64,000 nucleotides of DNA, taken from JBGANR01 sp044222225 (lineage in GTDB: Bacteria > Actinomycetota > Actinomycetes > Mycobacteriales > Mycobacteriaceae). The stretch lies in assembly GCA_044222225.1 (NCBI GenBank), contig JBGANR010000003.1, forward strand, positions 62,001-126,000, in the 5' to 3' direction. Below the pieces are notes generated by a model. It saw only the letters and a list, made by a program, of their open reading frames with translations, ran no database searches and had not been told where the DNA came from. Position 1 is the first letter of the stretch; each line of letters starts with the position of its first letter. The position numbers were made by a program, and so were the translations under genes. Positions 23,425-30,971 of this stretch are shown piece by piece.

Positions 23425-24426
23425 TCACCAGGTCAGGGCCGGGGTGCGCACGGGGGCGTCCCAGAGCCGCAGCAGGTCGTCGTCGATCGGGGTCAGGGTC
23501 ACCGAGAAGCCGTGCATATCGAGCGAGGTGACGTAGCTGCCGACCAGCGCGCGTGCCACCTCGACGCCCCGGACGGCCAGCCTGCGATACACCGCACGCG
23601 CGGCGATGGACAGCTCCAGCGGGCTCGCGCCGCCGAGGCCGTTGACGATCACGAGCACCCGCGACCCGCGGCCGAGCCCCGGCTCGTCGACCACCGGGTC
23701 GACGAGCAGCGCCGCCAGCTCGTCGGCCGCGGCGAACCCGACGCGGCCGGTGCCGCGCTCGCCGTGGATCCCGACGCCGAGTTCCACCTCGTCGGCGCCG
23801 AGATCGAAGGCCGGCCGGTCCTGGCCCGGATGCGTCCCGGCGCCGAGCGCCAGGCTCATCGTCCGCGACTGCCGCGCGACGCGGCGCGCCACCGCGGCGA
23901 CCTCGGCCAGCGAGCCGCCGGCCTCGGCCGCCGCACCGGCGATCTTCTCCACGGCGACCACCGCTGCGGTCCCCCGCCGTCCCGGACCGTCGTCGTCCTC
24001 GGTGTCGGTGGCCAGGTCGTCGTCGATGAGCACCGTCTCGGTCTCGACGGCGTGATCACCCGCGAGCTCGGCGGCGATCATGAAGTTGAGGACGTCGCCC
24101 GTGTAGTTCTTGACGATCTGCAGCACGCCGCGTCCCGAATCGGCCGCCAGCGTGCCCTCGTGCACCTGCAGCGCGGTCGGGCTGGCGAAGATCGCGCCGG
24201 GCACGGCGACGTCGAGCATCCCCGCGCCCACGAAGCCGACGTGCAGCGGCTCGTGCCCGGAACCCCCGCCCGAGACGAGCCCGACCTTGTCGCGGGCGGG
24301 CGACGCCCGGGTGACGATGCCGCGTCCGGCGTCGTAGGCCAGCAGCCCGGGGTAGGTCGCGGCCATGCCGTCGAGCGCCTCGGGGACGACGTTCTCGGGG
24401 CTGTTGATGATGTGTCGTCTGCTCAT
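23425..24426 (-). CDS. dhaK: Dihydroxyacetone kinase, substrate-binding subunit DhaK
   Basis: A 333-residue Dak1-domain protein: SPENVVPEALDGMAATYPGLL, the GSGHEPLHVGFVGAGMLDVAVPGAIFASPTALQV segment that builds the active site, NYTGDVLNFMIAAELA, and VELGVGIHGERG, whose His forms the hemiaminal with dihydroxyacetone. The C-terminal residues include VLVIVNGLGGASPLELSIAAR. The start at 24426 begins MSRRHIINSPENV, the normal Dak1 N-terminus. Split dhaK and dhaL, as here, contrast with the single-chain ATP-dependent kinases. Its upstream region is shared with the divergent metal-transport operon. M. tuberculosis lacks this pair at the corresponding place. Confidence 0.93.
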   Translation of the reverse strand: MSRRHIINSPENVVPEALDGMAATYPGLLAYDAGRGIVTRASPARDKVGLVSGGGSGHEPLHVGFVGAGMLDVAVPGAIFASPTALQVHEGTLAADSGRGVLQIVKNYTGDVLNFMIAAELAGDHAVETETVLIDDDLATDTEDDDGPGRRGTAAVVAVEKIAGAAAEAGGSLAEVAAVARRVARQSRTMSLALGAGTHPGQDRPAFDLGADEVELGVGIHGERGTGRVGFAAADELAALLVDPVVDEPGLGRGSRVLVIVNGLGGASPLELSIAARAVYRRLAVRGVEVARALVGSYVTSLDMHGFSVTLTPIDDDLLRLWDAPVRTPALTW

Positions 24427-24504
24427 CGCACCATCGTCGTCCCTACGACCGGCGTTCGGGCCGTTGTCGGCCCTCTCGACCGGCGACCGATTCGCACTCA
24501 CGAA

Positions 24505-24525
24505 ATGGTAACGGTTATCGTTTAC
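24505..24525 (+). promoter_or_regulatory. Zur-like operator overlapping a leaderless promoter
   Basis: An A+T-rich island contains the inverted repeat AACG-GTTAT-CGTT (24510-24522). TATCGT (24516-24521) could be a -10, placing the transcript start at or next to ATG 24528. There is no ribosome-binding site. The position before a zinc/manganese importer suggests binding by a Fur-family regulator such as Zur. Confidence 0.5.
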
Positions 24526-24527
24526 TC

Positions 24528-25412
24528 ATGTCCCGTCGTCTTCTCGCCACGCTCGTCGCCGCCGTCGCGCTCCTCGCGACGGCGACCGCGTGCGGTTCAT
24601 CCGATTCCCCGACCGATGACAGCCGCGTCCAGATCGTGGCCTCGACGGACGTCTACGGCGCCGTCGCGACGGCCGTCGCCGGGCCGGACGCGACCGTGAC
24701 CACGCTGTTCGCCAACCCGAGCGGCGATCCGCACGAGTACGAGCCGTCGGCGGCCGACAGCGCGAAGATCGCGGACGCGACGATCGTCGTGGTCAACGGC
24801 GGCGGATACGACCAGTACCTGGTGGACGCCGAGCACAAGGACGGCGCGACCGTCGTCGACGCCTACGCACTCGCCGGCGGCAAGGGCAACGAGCACGTCT
24901 TCTACAACCTGGCGGCCGTCAAGAGCGTCGCGACGGCGATCGGCGAGGCGCTCGCCACCAAGGACGAGGCCCACGCCGCGACCTACCGGGCCAACGCCAC
25001 GTCGTTCGGCACCCGGATCGACGCGCAGCTCGCCCGACTCGCCCAGCTCAAGAAGGACCACGCCGCCGAGCGGGTGGCGCAGACCGAGCCGCTCGCGGCC
25101 TACCTGCTCGCGGACGCCGGCCTCGACGACGCGACGCCGCCCGCGCTGGCCGAGGCCGTCGAGGAGGGCCACGACGCGCCCGCCGCCGCCGTCGCCGCGA
25201 CGCGCGATCTGCTCACCGGCCGCCAGGTGCGCGCCCTCATCTTCAACGCGCAGACCAAGAGCGCCCTCACCGAGCAGCTCTCCGCGACCGCACGCGAGGC
25301 CGGCGTCGCCGTCGTGCCCATGACGGAGACGCTGCCCGAAGGCGTCACCGACTATGTGGAATGGCAGACCGCCAACATCACCGCCCTCGCGGCGGCGCTC
25401 GGCACCGCGTGA
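24528..25412 (+). CDS. Zinc/manganese ABC transporter substrate-binding lipoprotein (ZnuA/TroA-like)
   Basis: A 294-residue cluster 9 solute-binding lipoprotein. The signal peptide ends in the lipobox TATAC with C22 as the lipidated residue. Metal-ligand motifs are FANPSGDPHEYEPS (first His), GNEHVFYNLAAV (second His) and a later Glu/Asp near the C-terminus. No long His-rich loop is present, in contrast to many zinc-specific ZnuA proteins, so manganese cannot be excluded. It starts within a few bases of a Zur-like box and is followed by the ATPase gene with a GTGA overlap. Confidence 0.9.
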   Translation: MSRRLLATLVAAVALLATATACGSSDSPTDDSRVQIVASTDVYGAVATAVAGPDATVTTLFANPSGDPHEYEPSAADSAKIADATIVVVNGGGYDQYLVDAEHKDGATVVDAYALAGGKGNEHVFYNLAAVKSVATAIGEALATKDEAHAATYRANATSFGTRIDAQLARLAQLKKDHAAERVAQTEPLAAYLLADAGLDDATPPALAEAVEEGHDAPAAAVAATRDLLTGRQVRALIFNAQTKSALTEQLSATAREAGVAVVPMTETLPEGVTDYVEWQTANITALAAALGTA

Positions 25413-26230
25413 GCAGGCCCGCCGCCCGCCTGCACGGCGCGACGCTCCGGTACGGCGACCGGACCCTCTGGTCCGGACTCGACCTGGACGTCGCGCCGGG
25501 CGAGTTCATCGCGATCCTCGGACCGAACGGCTCCGGGAAGAGCTCGCTGCTGCGGGCGATCCTCGGCGAGACGCCGCTGACGTCGGGCGGCATCGAGATC
25601 GCCGGCGAACCGGTCCGCGGGGGCGGGCGACGCGGTTCGGACGCCTCCGCCCGGCTCGGCTACGTGCCGCAGCAGGATTCCATGGCTGACGCCGCCGGCA
25701 TCCGCGGCCGCGACCTCGTGGCCCTCGGCGTCGACGGGCCGCGCTGGGGGCTCGGTCTCTCCCGGCGGCGCAGCAGACGCGCGATCGTCGACGCGGCGCT
25801 CGCGGCCGTCGACGCGACCACGTTCGCCGACGCCCCGCTCGACCTGCTCTCCGGCGGCGAACGCCAGCGGCTGCGCATCGCCCAGGCCCTCATCGGGGAT
25901 CCGGCCGTGCTGCTCTGCGACGAGCCGCTGCTGGCCCTCGACCCGGCCAGCCAGGAACTCGTCGCCGACCTCATCGACGGTCGCCGGCGCAGCCACGACA
26001 CCGCGGTGCTCTTCGTGACGCACGAGATCAACCCGGTGCTGCGGCACGTCGACCGCGTCCTCTACCTCGCGGCGGGCCATCACGTCGTCGGCAGGCCCGA
26101 CGACGTCCTGACGTCCGAGCAGCTCAGCGCGCTGTACGGCGCGCCCGTCGACGTCGTCCGGGTACACGACCGCATCATCATCGCCGGCACCGACGAGGCC
26201 TGCCACCACCAGCGGACGGCGATCTCGTGA
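25409..26230 (+). CDS. Zinc/manganese ABC transporter ATP-binding protein
   Basis: A 273-residue ATPase. GTG at 25409 overlaps the preceding TGA (GTGA), so it is translationally coupled to the lipoprotein gene; the frame extends further upstream, but those residues are out of family. Walker A is GPNGSGKSS, the signature LLSGGERQRLRIAQAL, Walker B VLLCDEPLLALD, and the switch His is in VTHEINP. A short insert (RGGGRRGSDASA) precedes the Q-loop region GYVPQQDSMAD. It powers metal uptake with the neighbouring lipoprotein and permease. Confidence 0.92.
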   Translation: MSRPAARLHGATLRYGDRTLWSGLDLDVAPGEFIAILGPNGSGKSSLLRAILGETPLTSGGIEIAGEPVRGGGRRGSDASARLGYVPQQDSMADAAGIRGRDLVALGVDGPRWGLGLSRRRSRRAIVDAALAAVDATTFADAPLDLLSGGERQRLRIAQALIGDPAVLLCDEPLLALDPASQELVADLIDGRRRSHDTAVLFVTHEINPVLRHVDRVLYLAAGHHVVGRPDDVLTSEQLSALYGAPVDVVRVHDRIIIAGTDEACHHQRTAIS

Positions 26231-27087
26231 AGCACGCCTGGACGGACCTGATCGCCTTCGACGTCACCGCCGACCTGCTGCAACGCGATTTCGTCCAGCA
26301 GGCGATCGGCGCCTGCGCCCTGCTCGCGCTGATGGGCGGGCTGCTGGGGCCGCTGATCGTCATGCGGCGCATGTCGTTCGCCGTGCACGGTGCGAGCGAA
26401 CTCGGCGTCACCGGTGCGGCGGCGGCCCTACTGCTCGGCGTCAGCGTGACGACGGGGGCGACGATCGCGTCCATCGGCGCCGCGCTGGTGTTCGCGCTGC
26501 TCGGCGGCAAGAACCGCGACCGGGATTCGGTGATCGGCGTCGTCATGGCCTTCGGGCTGGGGCTCGGCGTGCTGTTCCTGGCGCTCTACGGACGCACCGG
26601 AACGGGATTCGCACTGCTCACGGGCCAGGTCGTCAGCATCGGACTGTCCGGTGTCGCCGTCGTCGCCGCGACGACGGCCGTCATCGCGATCGTGCTCGCC
26701 GTCGTCTACCGACCGCTGCTCTTCGCCAGCGTCGACCCGCGGGTGGCGGCGTCCCGGGGCGTCCCGACCACGGCCCTCGGCCTCGTCTTCGCCGTGCTGC
26801 TCGGCGCGGCCGTCGCCCAGGGCGTGCAGGTGATCGGCGCCCTGCTCGTCATGTCACTGCTCATCACGCCCGCCGCGGCGGCCATCCGGATCACGGCCGA
26901 CCCCGCCAAGGTCATGCTGCTGTCGGTGATCTTCGCCGAGATCGCGGCCGTGGGCGGCGTCGTGCTGTCCCTGGCCCCCGGGCTGCCGGTCTCCGTCTTC
27001 GTGACGACGCTGTCGTTCCTGATCTACGTCGTATGCCGGATCGTCGGACCCCGATTCCGGTCCCGCCGGACCGTCATCGACGCCTGA
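26227..27087 (+). CDS. Zinc/manganese ABC transporter permease (ABC-3 family, ZnuB-like)
   Basis: A 286-residue integral membrane protein with seven to eight predicted helices, starting QQAIGACALLALMGGLLGPLIVMRRMSFAVHGASELGVTGAAAALLLG and ending in SLAPGLPVSVFVTTLSFLIYVVCRIV. RRMSFAVHGASELGVTG is the family's conserved cytoplasmic loop that meets the ATPase. GTG at 26227 overlaps the ATPase stop by four bases. It closes the three-gene importer operon. Palindrome B1 lies 20 bases after its stop, between it and the convergent rlmB. Confidence 0.92.
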   Translation: MKHAWTDLIAFDVTADLLQRDFVQQAIGACALLALMGGLLGPLIVMRRMSFAVHGASELGVTGAAAALLLGVSVTTGATIASIGAALVFALLGGKNRDRDSVIGVVMAFGLGLGVLFLALYGRTGTGFALLTGQVVSIGLSGVAVVAATTAVIAIVLAVVYRPLLFASVDPRVAASRGVPTTALGLVFAVLLGAAVAQGVQVIGALLVMSLLITPAAAAIRITADPAKVMLLSVIFAEIAAVGGVVLSLAPGLPVSVFVTTLSFLIYVVCRIVGPRFRSRRTVIDA

Positions 27088-27107
27088 TTCTCAGACCATC
27101 CGAAAAA

Positions 27108-27187
27108 TACCGACCGGTACCTGTCGCTGCACGGGCCGAGGCGACGCATATATCCACGTCGCCCCTGTCAGCGACAGGTACCGGACA
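27108..27187. repeat. Structured palindromic element, family B, copy 1 (probable bidirectional terminator)
   Basis: It starts TACCGACCGGTACCTGTCGC. The 16-base arms 27114-27129 and 27169-27184 are perfect reverse complements. Inside is a second stem GGCGACG/CGTCGCC with a 10-base loop containing ATATCC. The 22-base start, the ATATCC loop and the end CAGGTACCGGAC recur at 34492 with a different inner stem. It lies between two convergent genes. Confidence 0.8.
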
Positions 27188-27189
27188 CC

Positions 27190-28146
27190 TCAGCGAATCC
27201 GGCGCTGCCGCGCGAACTCCGCCAGCACGACGCCGGCCGCCACCGACGCGTTGAGGCTCTCGACGCTCGAGGCGATGGGGATCGACAGGATCGAATCGCA
27301 GCTCTCGCGCACGAGCCGCGACAGTCCCTTGCCCTCGGATCCGACGACGACGACCGTCGGCCCGGTGCCGTCGTATTCGTCGAGCGTGACGTCGCCGCCG
27401 GCGTCGAGACCGACGAGCTGGACGCCCTCGCGAGACCAATCACGCAGCGTCCGCGTCAGGTTGACGGCTTGGGCCACCGGGAGCCGCGCCGCGGCGCCCG
27501 CGCTGGTGCGCCAGGCGACGGCCGTGATCGATGCGCTGCGTCGCTGCGGGATGACGACGCCGTGCCCGCCGAACGCCGCGGTCGACCGGATGACGGCCCC
27601 GAGGTTGCGCGGGTCGGTGATGTTGTCGAGCGCCACGAGCAACGGCGGGCTGCCGCTGATCAGGGCGTCGCGCATGACGTCGTCCGGATGCGCGTAGCGG
27701 TACGGCGGAACCTGCAACGCCAGACCCTGGTGCAACCCGTTGGTCGACATCCGGTCCAGTTCGTGCTTGCCCACCTCGAGGATCGAGATGCCGGCGTCCG
27801 AGGCACGGGTGACCGCCTCGGTCATCCGCTCGTCGCTCTGCGCACCGACCGCCACGTACAGCGCCGACGCCGGAACGCCCGCGCGCAGGCATTCGACGAC
27901 CGGGTTGCGGCCGAGCACGTACTCCGGCCCGCTCTCGACGACCGCCGTCCGCTTCGCCCGCCACGCCTGGTCCGCCGACGCGGCCCGCGCCCGCTTCGCA
28001 GCGGGATGGTAGGGCCGGTCGACCGCCTTCGGCGTCGCCCCCCGGCCTTCGAGCCCACGTCGACGCTGGCCGCCGGAACCGACGACCGCCCCCTTCTTCG
28101 AACCGGCCTTGCGGACGGCGCCCTTGCGCTTCGAATTGCCCGCCAT
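27190..28146 (-). CDS. rlmB: 23S rRNA 2'-O-ribose methyltransferase RlmB-like (TrmH/SpoU family)
   Basis: A 318-residue SPOUT methyltransferase. Residues 1-75 are a Lys/Arg-rich RNA-binding extension. Next is the SpoU substrate-binding domain (YVLGRNPVVECLRAGVPASALYVA). The knot domain has the three family motifs: ALDNITDPRNLGAVIRSTAAFGGHGVVIP, TVVVVGSEGKGLSRLVRESCDSILSIPI and ESLNASVAAGVVLAEFARQR. It uses AdoMet and probably methylates a 23S rRNA guanosine; the exact target is inferred. The start at 28146 has AAGGGG 7 bases upstream. It follows cysS, as in Rv3580c-Rv3579c. Confidence 0.93.
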   Translation of the reverse strand: MAGNSKRKGAVRKAGSKKGAVVGSGGQRRRGLEGRGATPKAVDRPYHPAAKRARAASADQAWRAKRTAVVESGPEYVLGRNPVVECLRAGVPASALYVAVGAQSDERMTEAVTRASDAGISILEVGKHELDRMSTNGLHQGLALQVPPYRYAHPDDVMRDALISGSPPLLVALDNITDPRNLGAVIRSTAAFGGHGVVIPQRRSASITAVAWRTSAGAAARLPVAQAVNLTRTLRDWSREGVQLVGLDAGGDVTLDEYDGTGPTVVVVGSEGKGLSRLVRESCDSILSIPIASSVESLNASVAAGVVLAEFARQRRIR

Positions 28147-28204
28147 TGTCAATCCCCTTCGGCCTGCGACGTTTCACACCGGTCGGCCGCGACGGCCCAC
28201 CGCA

Positions 28205-29599
28205 TCATTTCTCGTCCGCCAACGACCACTGCGGCCCGTCGGCGGTATCGGTGACGACGATCCCGGCCGCCGTCAACCGGTCGCGGACGGCGTCGGCCGT
28301 CGCGAAGTCCTTCGCCGCTCGCGCGGCCTGTCTGCGTTCGAGCTCGGCGCGCACGAGTACGTCGAGCGCGCCGACGGCGCGATCGTCGCCGCTCTCGGTG
28401 GACCGCCAGAACTCGTCGTGCGGGTCGACGCCGAGCACGGCCGTCATCGCGCGCACCGTCTCGGCGCGGCGTCGGGCCTCGGCGTCGTCGCCGGCGTCGA
28501 GCGCGGCGTTGCCCGCGCGCACCGCGTTGTGGATCTCGGCGAGGCCCGCGGGCACACCGAGATCGTCGTCGAGCGCGGCCGCGAACGCCGCCGTCGGTTC
28601 GCCGACGCCGATCGCCCCGCACCGCGTCCGCACCCGTTCGAGGAACGCCTCGATGCGCCGGTAGCCGGCCGCCGCCTCCGACAGCGCCGCGTCCGAGTAC
28701 TCGAGCATCGACCCGTAGTGCGCGCTGCCGAGGTAGTAGCGCAGCTCGACGGCGCGCACCCTGGCCAGCATGGCCGGGATCGCGACGACGTTGCCGAGCG
28801 ACTTGCTCATCTTCTCGCCGCCCATGGTGACCCAGCCGTTGTGCAGCCAGTAGTTGGCGAAGCCGTCACCCGCGCCCCGCGCCTCGGCGATCTCGTTCTC
28901 GTGGTGCGGAAAGACGAGGTCCATTCCGCCGCAGTGGATGTCGAAGGTCTCGCCGAGCAGCGACGTCGCCATCGCCGTGCACTCCAGGTGCCAGCCCGGA
29001 CGTCCGCGGCCCCACGGCGACGGCCACGACGGCTCGCCCGGCTTCTCGCCCTTCCACAGGGTGAAGTCGCGCTCGTCGCGCTTGTGACTCCCCGCACCCT
29101 CGCCCTGGTGGACGTCGTCGAGCCGGTGCCCGGACAGCGCGCCGTAGCCGTCGAGGCTGCGGACGTCGAAGTAGACGTCGCCGCCCGCGGCATAGGCGTG
29201 GCCGCGATCGATGAGCCGCTGGACGTATTCGAGCTGCTGGGTGATGAAGCCCGTCGCACGCGGTTCGGCCGACGGCGGCAGCACGCCGAGCGCGTCGTAC
29301 GCCTTGGTGAACTCGCGCTCGTGCGTCGCGGCCCACTCCCACCACGGCCGGCCGGCGTCGGCGGCCTTGCGCAGGATCTTGTCGTCGATGTCGGTGACGT
29401 TGCGGATGAACGCGACGTCGTAGCCGCGATGCGTCAGCCAGCGCCGCAGGATGTCGAACGCCACCCCGCTGCGGATGTGACCGATGTGCGGGACGCCCTG
29501 CACGGTCGCGCCACACAGGTAGACCGTCGCGTGTCCGGGGCGGACGGGAACGAAGTCTCGCACCGCGCGCGAGGCGGTGTCGTGCAGGCGCAAAGTCAC
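28205..29599 (-). CDS. cysS: Cysteinyl-tRNA synthetase
   Basis: A 464-residue class I synthetase: the HIGH motif is PHIGHIRSGVAFDILRRWL, with the family cysteine just before it (VYLCGATVQGVPHIGH). Zinc ligands lie in GWHLECTAMATSLLG and FPHHENEIAEARGAG. The KMSKS motif appears as KMSKSLGNVVAI. The C-terminal part is short. It charges tRNA-Cys in the cytoplasm. The start is GTG at 29599 with no strong ribosome-binding site. It lies 11 bases past the ispF stop, so carD-ispF-cysS-rlmB probably form one transcript. The paralogue MshC of mycothiol synthesis is shorter and not meant here. Confidence 0.95.
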   Translation of the reverse strand: MTLRLHDTASRAVRDFVPVRPGHATVYLCGATVQGVPHIGHIRSGVAFDILRRWLTHRGYDVAFIRNVTDIDDKILRKAADAGRPWWEWAATHEREFTKAYDALGVLPPSAEPRATGFITQQLEYVQRLIDRGHAYAAGGDVYFDVRSLDGYGALSGHRLDDVHQGEGAGSHKRDERDFTLWKGEKPGEPSWPSPWGRGRPGWHLECTAMATSLLGETFDIHCGGMDLVFPHHENEIAEARGAGDGFANYWLHNGWVTMGGEKMSKSLGNVVAIPAMLARVRAVELRYYLGSAHYGSMLEYSDAALSEAAAGYRRIEAFLERVRTRCGAIGVGEPTAAFAAALDDDLGVPAGLAEIHNAVRAGNAALDAGDDAEARRRAETVRAMTAVLGVDPHDEFWRSTESGDDRAVGALDVLVRAELERRQAARAAKDFATADAVRDRLTAAGIVVTDTADGPQWSLADEK

Positions 29600-29610
29600 G
29601 GGGGGTCAGT

Positions 29611-30102
29611 CTACCTGCCGGTACCCGACGGACCGGCTGTCCGCAGCAGAGCCGTCGCCACGGCGGCGATCCCCTCGCCCCGGCCGGTGAGGCCGAGACC
29701 GTCCGTCGTCGTCGCCGCGACGGACACCGGAGCGCCGAGCGCCGCCGACAGCACCCGCTGCGCTTCGAGGCGACGGGGTCCGACGCGCGGACGCTGGCAG
29801 ATCACCTGCACGGCGCCGTTCTCGACGGCCCAGCCCTCCGCGGCCAGAAGTCCGGCGACATGCTCGAGCATGCGCGCGCCGGTGACACCGCGCCATTCCG
29901 GTTTGTCGACGCCGAACACGCCGCCGACGTCACCGAGACCGGCGGCCGAGAGCAGCGCGTCACAGAGAGCGTGGGCGGCGACGTCGCCGTCGGAATGCCC
30001 CTCGCAGCCGTCGGCGTCGTCGAAGAGCACCCCGGCCAGCCAGCAGGGACGACCCGCGACGATGGGATGGACGTCCGTTCCGATACCGACGCGGGCGTTG
30101 AT
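29611..30102 (-). CDS. ispF: 2-C-methyl-D-erythritol 2,4-cyclodiphosphate synthase, with no ordinary start codon
   Basis: A homotrimeric enzyme of the MEP isoprenoid pathway, forming the cyclodiphosphate from CDP-ME 2-phosphate. Motifs are VGIGTDVHPI (metal Asp and His), GHSDGDVAAHALCDALLSAAGLGDVG, and TTTDGLGLTGRGEGIAA. No ATG, GTG or TTG lies in frame between the core and a GTG at 30270 deep inside carD. The best candidates are ATC at 30102 (GAGG six bases upstream, and N-terminal length as in M. tuberculosis) or CTG at 30117 overlapping the carD stop. The ATC start used here gives 163 residues. ispD, normally between carD and ispF, is absent. Confidence 0.85.
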   Translation of the reverse strand: MNARVGIGTDVHPIVAGRPCWLAGVLFDDADGCEGHSDGDVAAHALCDALLSAAGLGDVGGVFGVDKPEWRGVTGARMLEHVAGLLAAEGWAVENGAVQVICQRPRVGPRRLEAQRVLSAALGAPVSVAATTTDGLGLTGRGEGIAAVATALLRTAGPSGTGR

Positions 30103-30113
30103 CGCGAGCCTCG

Positions 30114-30602
30114 TCAGGAGGCCGCGGCGAGAACCTCGTCGAGAATGATCTCGGCCCGATCCTCGTTGGTGTTCTGGGCGAGCGACAGCTCGTCGACGAG
30201 CACGCGGCGGGCCTTGGTCAGCATCCTCTTCTCGCCGGCCGACAGACCACGGTCCTGCTCGCGACGCCACAGGTCGCGGACGATCTCGGCGACCTTGATG
30301 ATGTCGCCGGAGTTGAGCTTCTCCTGGTTCGCCTTGAAGCGGCGCGCCCAGTTGGTGGGCTCCTCGGCGTACGGAGCGCGCAGCACCTGGAAGACCTGGT
30401 CGAGGCCCGCGGCACCGACGACGTCGCGAACGCCGACGTATTCGAGCTTGGAAGACGGGATCTGGACGGTCATGTCGCCCTCGGTGACCTTCAGCACCAG
30501 ATACTCGACGGGTTCACCCTTGATGGTGCGGGTGACGATGTCCGCGACACGGGCAGCGCCGTGATGGGGATAGACGACAGTGTCTCCGACCTTGAAATTC
30601 AA
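30114..30602 (-). CDS. carD: RNA polymerase-binding transcription factor CarD
   Basis: A 162-residue essential regulator that stabilises the open promoter complex. The N-terminal Tudor-like RNAP-interaction domain runs FKVGDTVVYPHHGAARV to EYLVLKVTEGDMTVQIPSSKLEYVGVRDV. The C-terminal DNA-binding helices carry the minor-groove Trp region TNWARRFKANQEKL and DLWRREQDRGLSAGEKRMLTKAR. The start codon is TTG at 30602, preceded nine bases upstream by AAAGGGG and by a candidate promoter. It ends 11 bases before the ATC proposed as the ispF start. Confidence 0.95.
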   Translation of the reverse strand: MNFKVGDTVVYPHHGAARVADIVTRTIKGEPVEYLVLKVTEGDMTVQIPSSKLEYVGVRDVVGAAGLDQVFQVLRAPYAEEPTNWARRFKANQEKLNSGDIIKVAEIVRDLWRREQDRGLSAGEKRMLTKARRVLVDELSLAQNTNEDRAEIILDEVLAAAS

Positions 30603-30628
30603 TGTTCCAAACCCCTTTCGATACGCCT

Positions 30629-30657
30629 AGGATACCACGCTCTCGACCCGATCTACA
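30629..30657 (-). promoter_or_regulatory. Candidate promoter of carD
   Basis: On the minus strand, TGTAGA (30657-30652) and TATCCT (30634-30629) are spaced by 17 bases. A start near 30622 gives a leader of about 20 bases carrying AAAGGGG before TTG 30602. Confidence 0.5.
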
Positions 30658-30971
30658 GACAACATCGCAGGTCAGGGCATACTCCGAGGCCACGAGGGCT
30701 TTGCCGGCCGATTCCCGGCGGTCCCGAATCCGGGGTTGACGGACGCGTCGATGTGTGCTCCGGCGCGGCCCGCCGAGGTCCGGCACACCGGTCGGATTCC
30801 GCCGATCCTGTGCGATTTCCGGGCCTCGCGCACATGGGGGCACCGCGAGCACTACGCTGCGTAGTGCAGCACCGGTGGCGTGCGTAGACGCGCCGCCAAG
30901 ATGGAGCTCGCGAAATCGACCTGACATGGAGACAGGCCGTGGACGCGAAGCCAGATGTGGAAGGGAACACA
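30658..30971. other. Intergenic region between carD and the LpqE-like gene
   Basis: No credible gene is seen in this 314-base divergent gap. At 30899-30921 it contains a sequence matching the YbjN-gene repeat unit at 20 of 23 bases (AGATGGAGCTCGCGAAATCG). A promoter for the lipoprotein gene is expected here, but none stands out. Confidence 0.5.
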
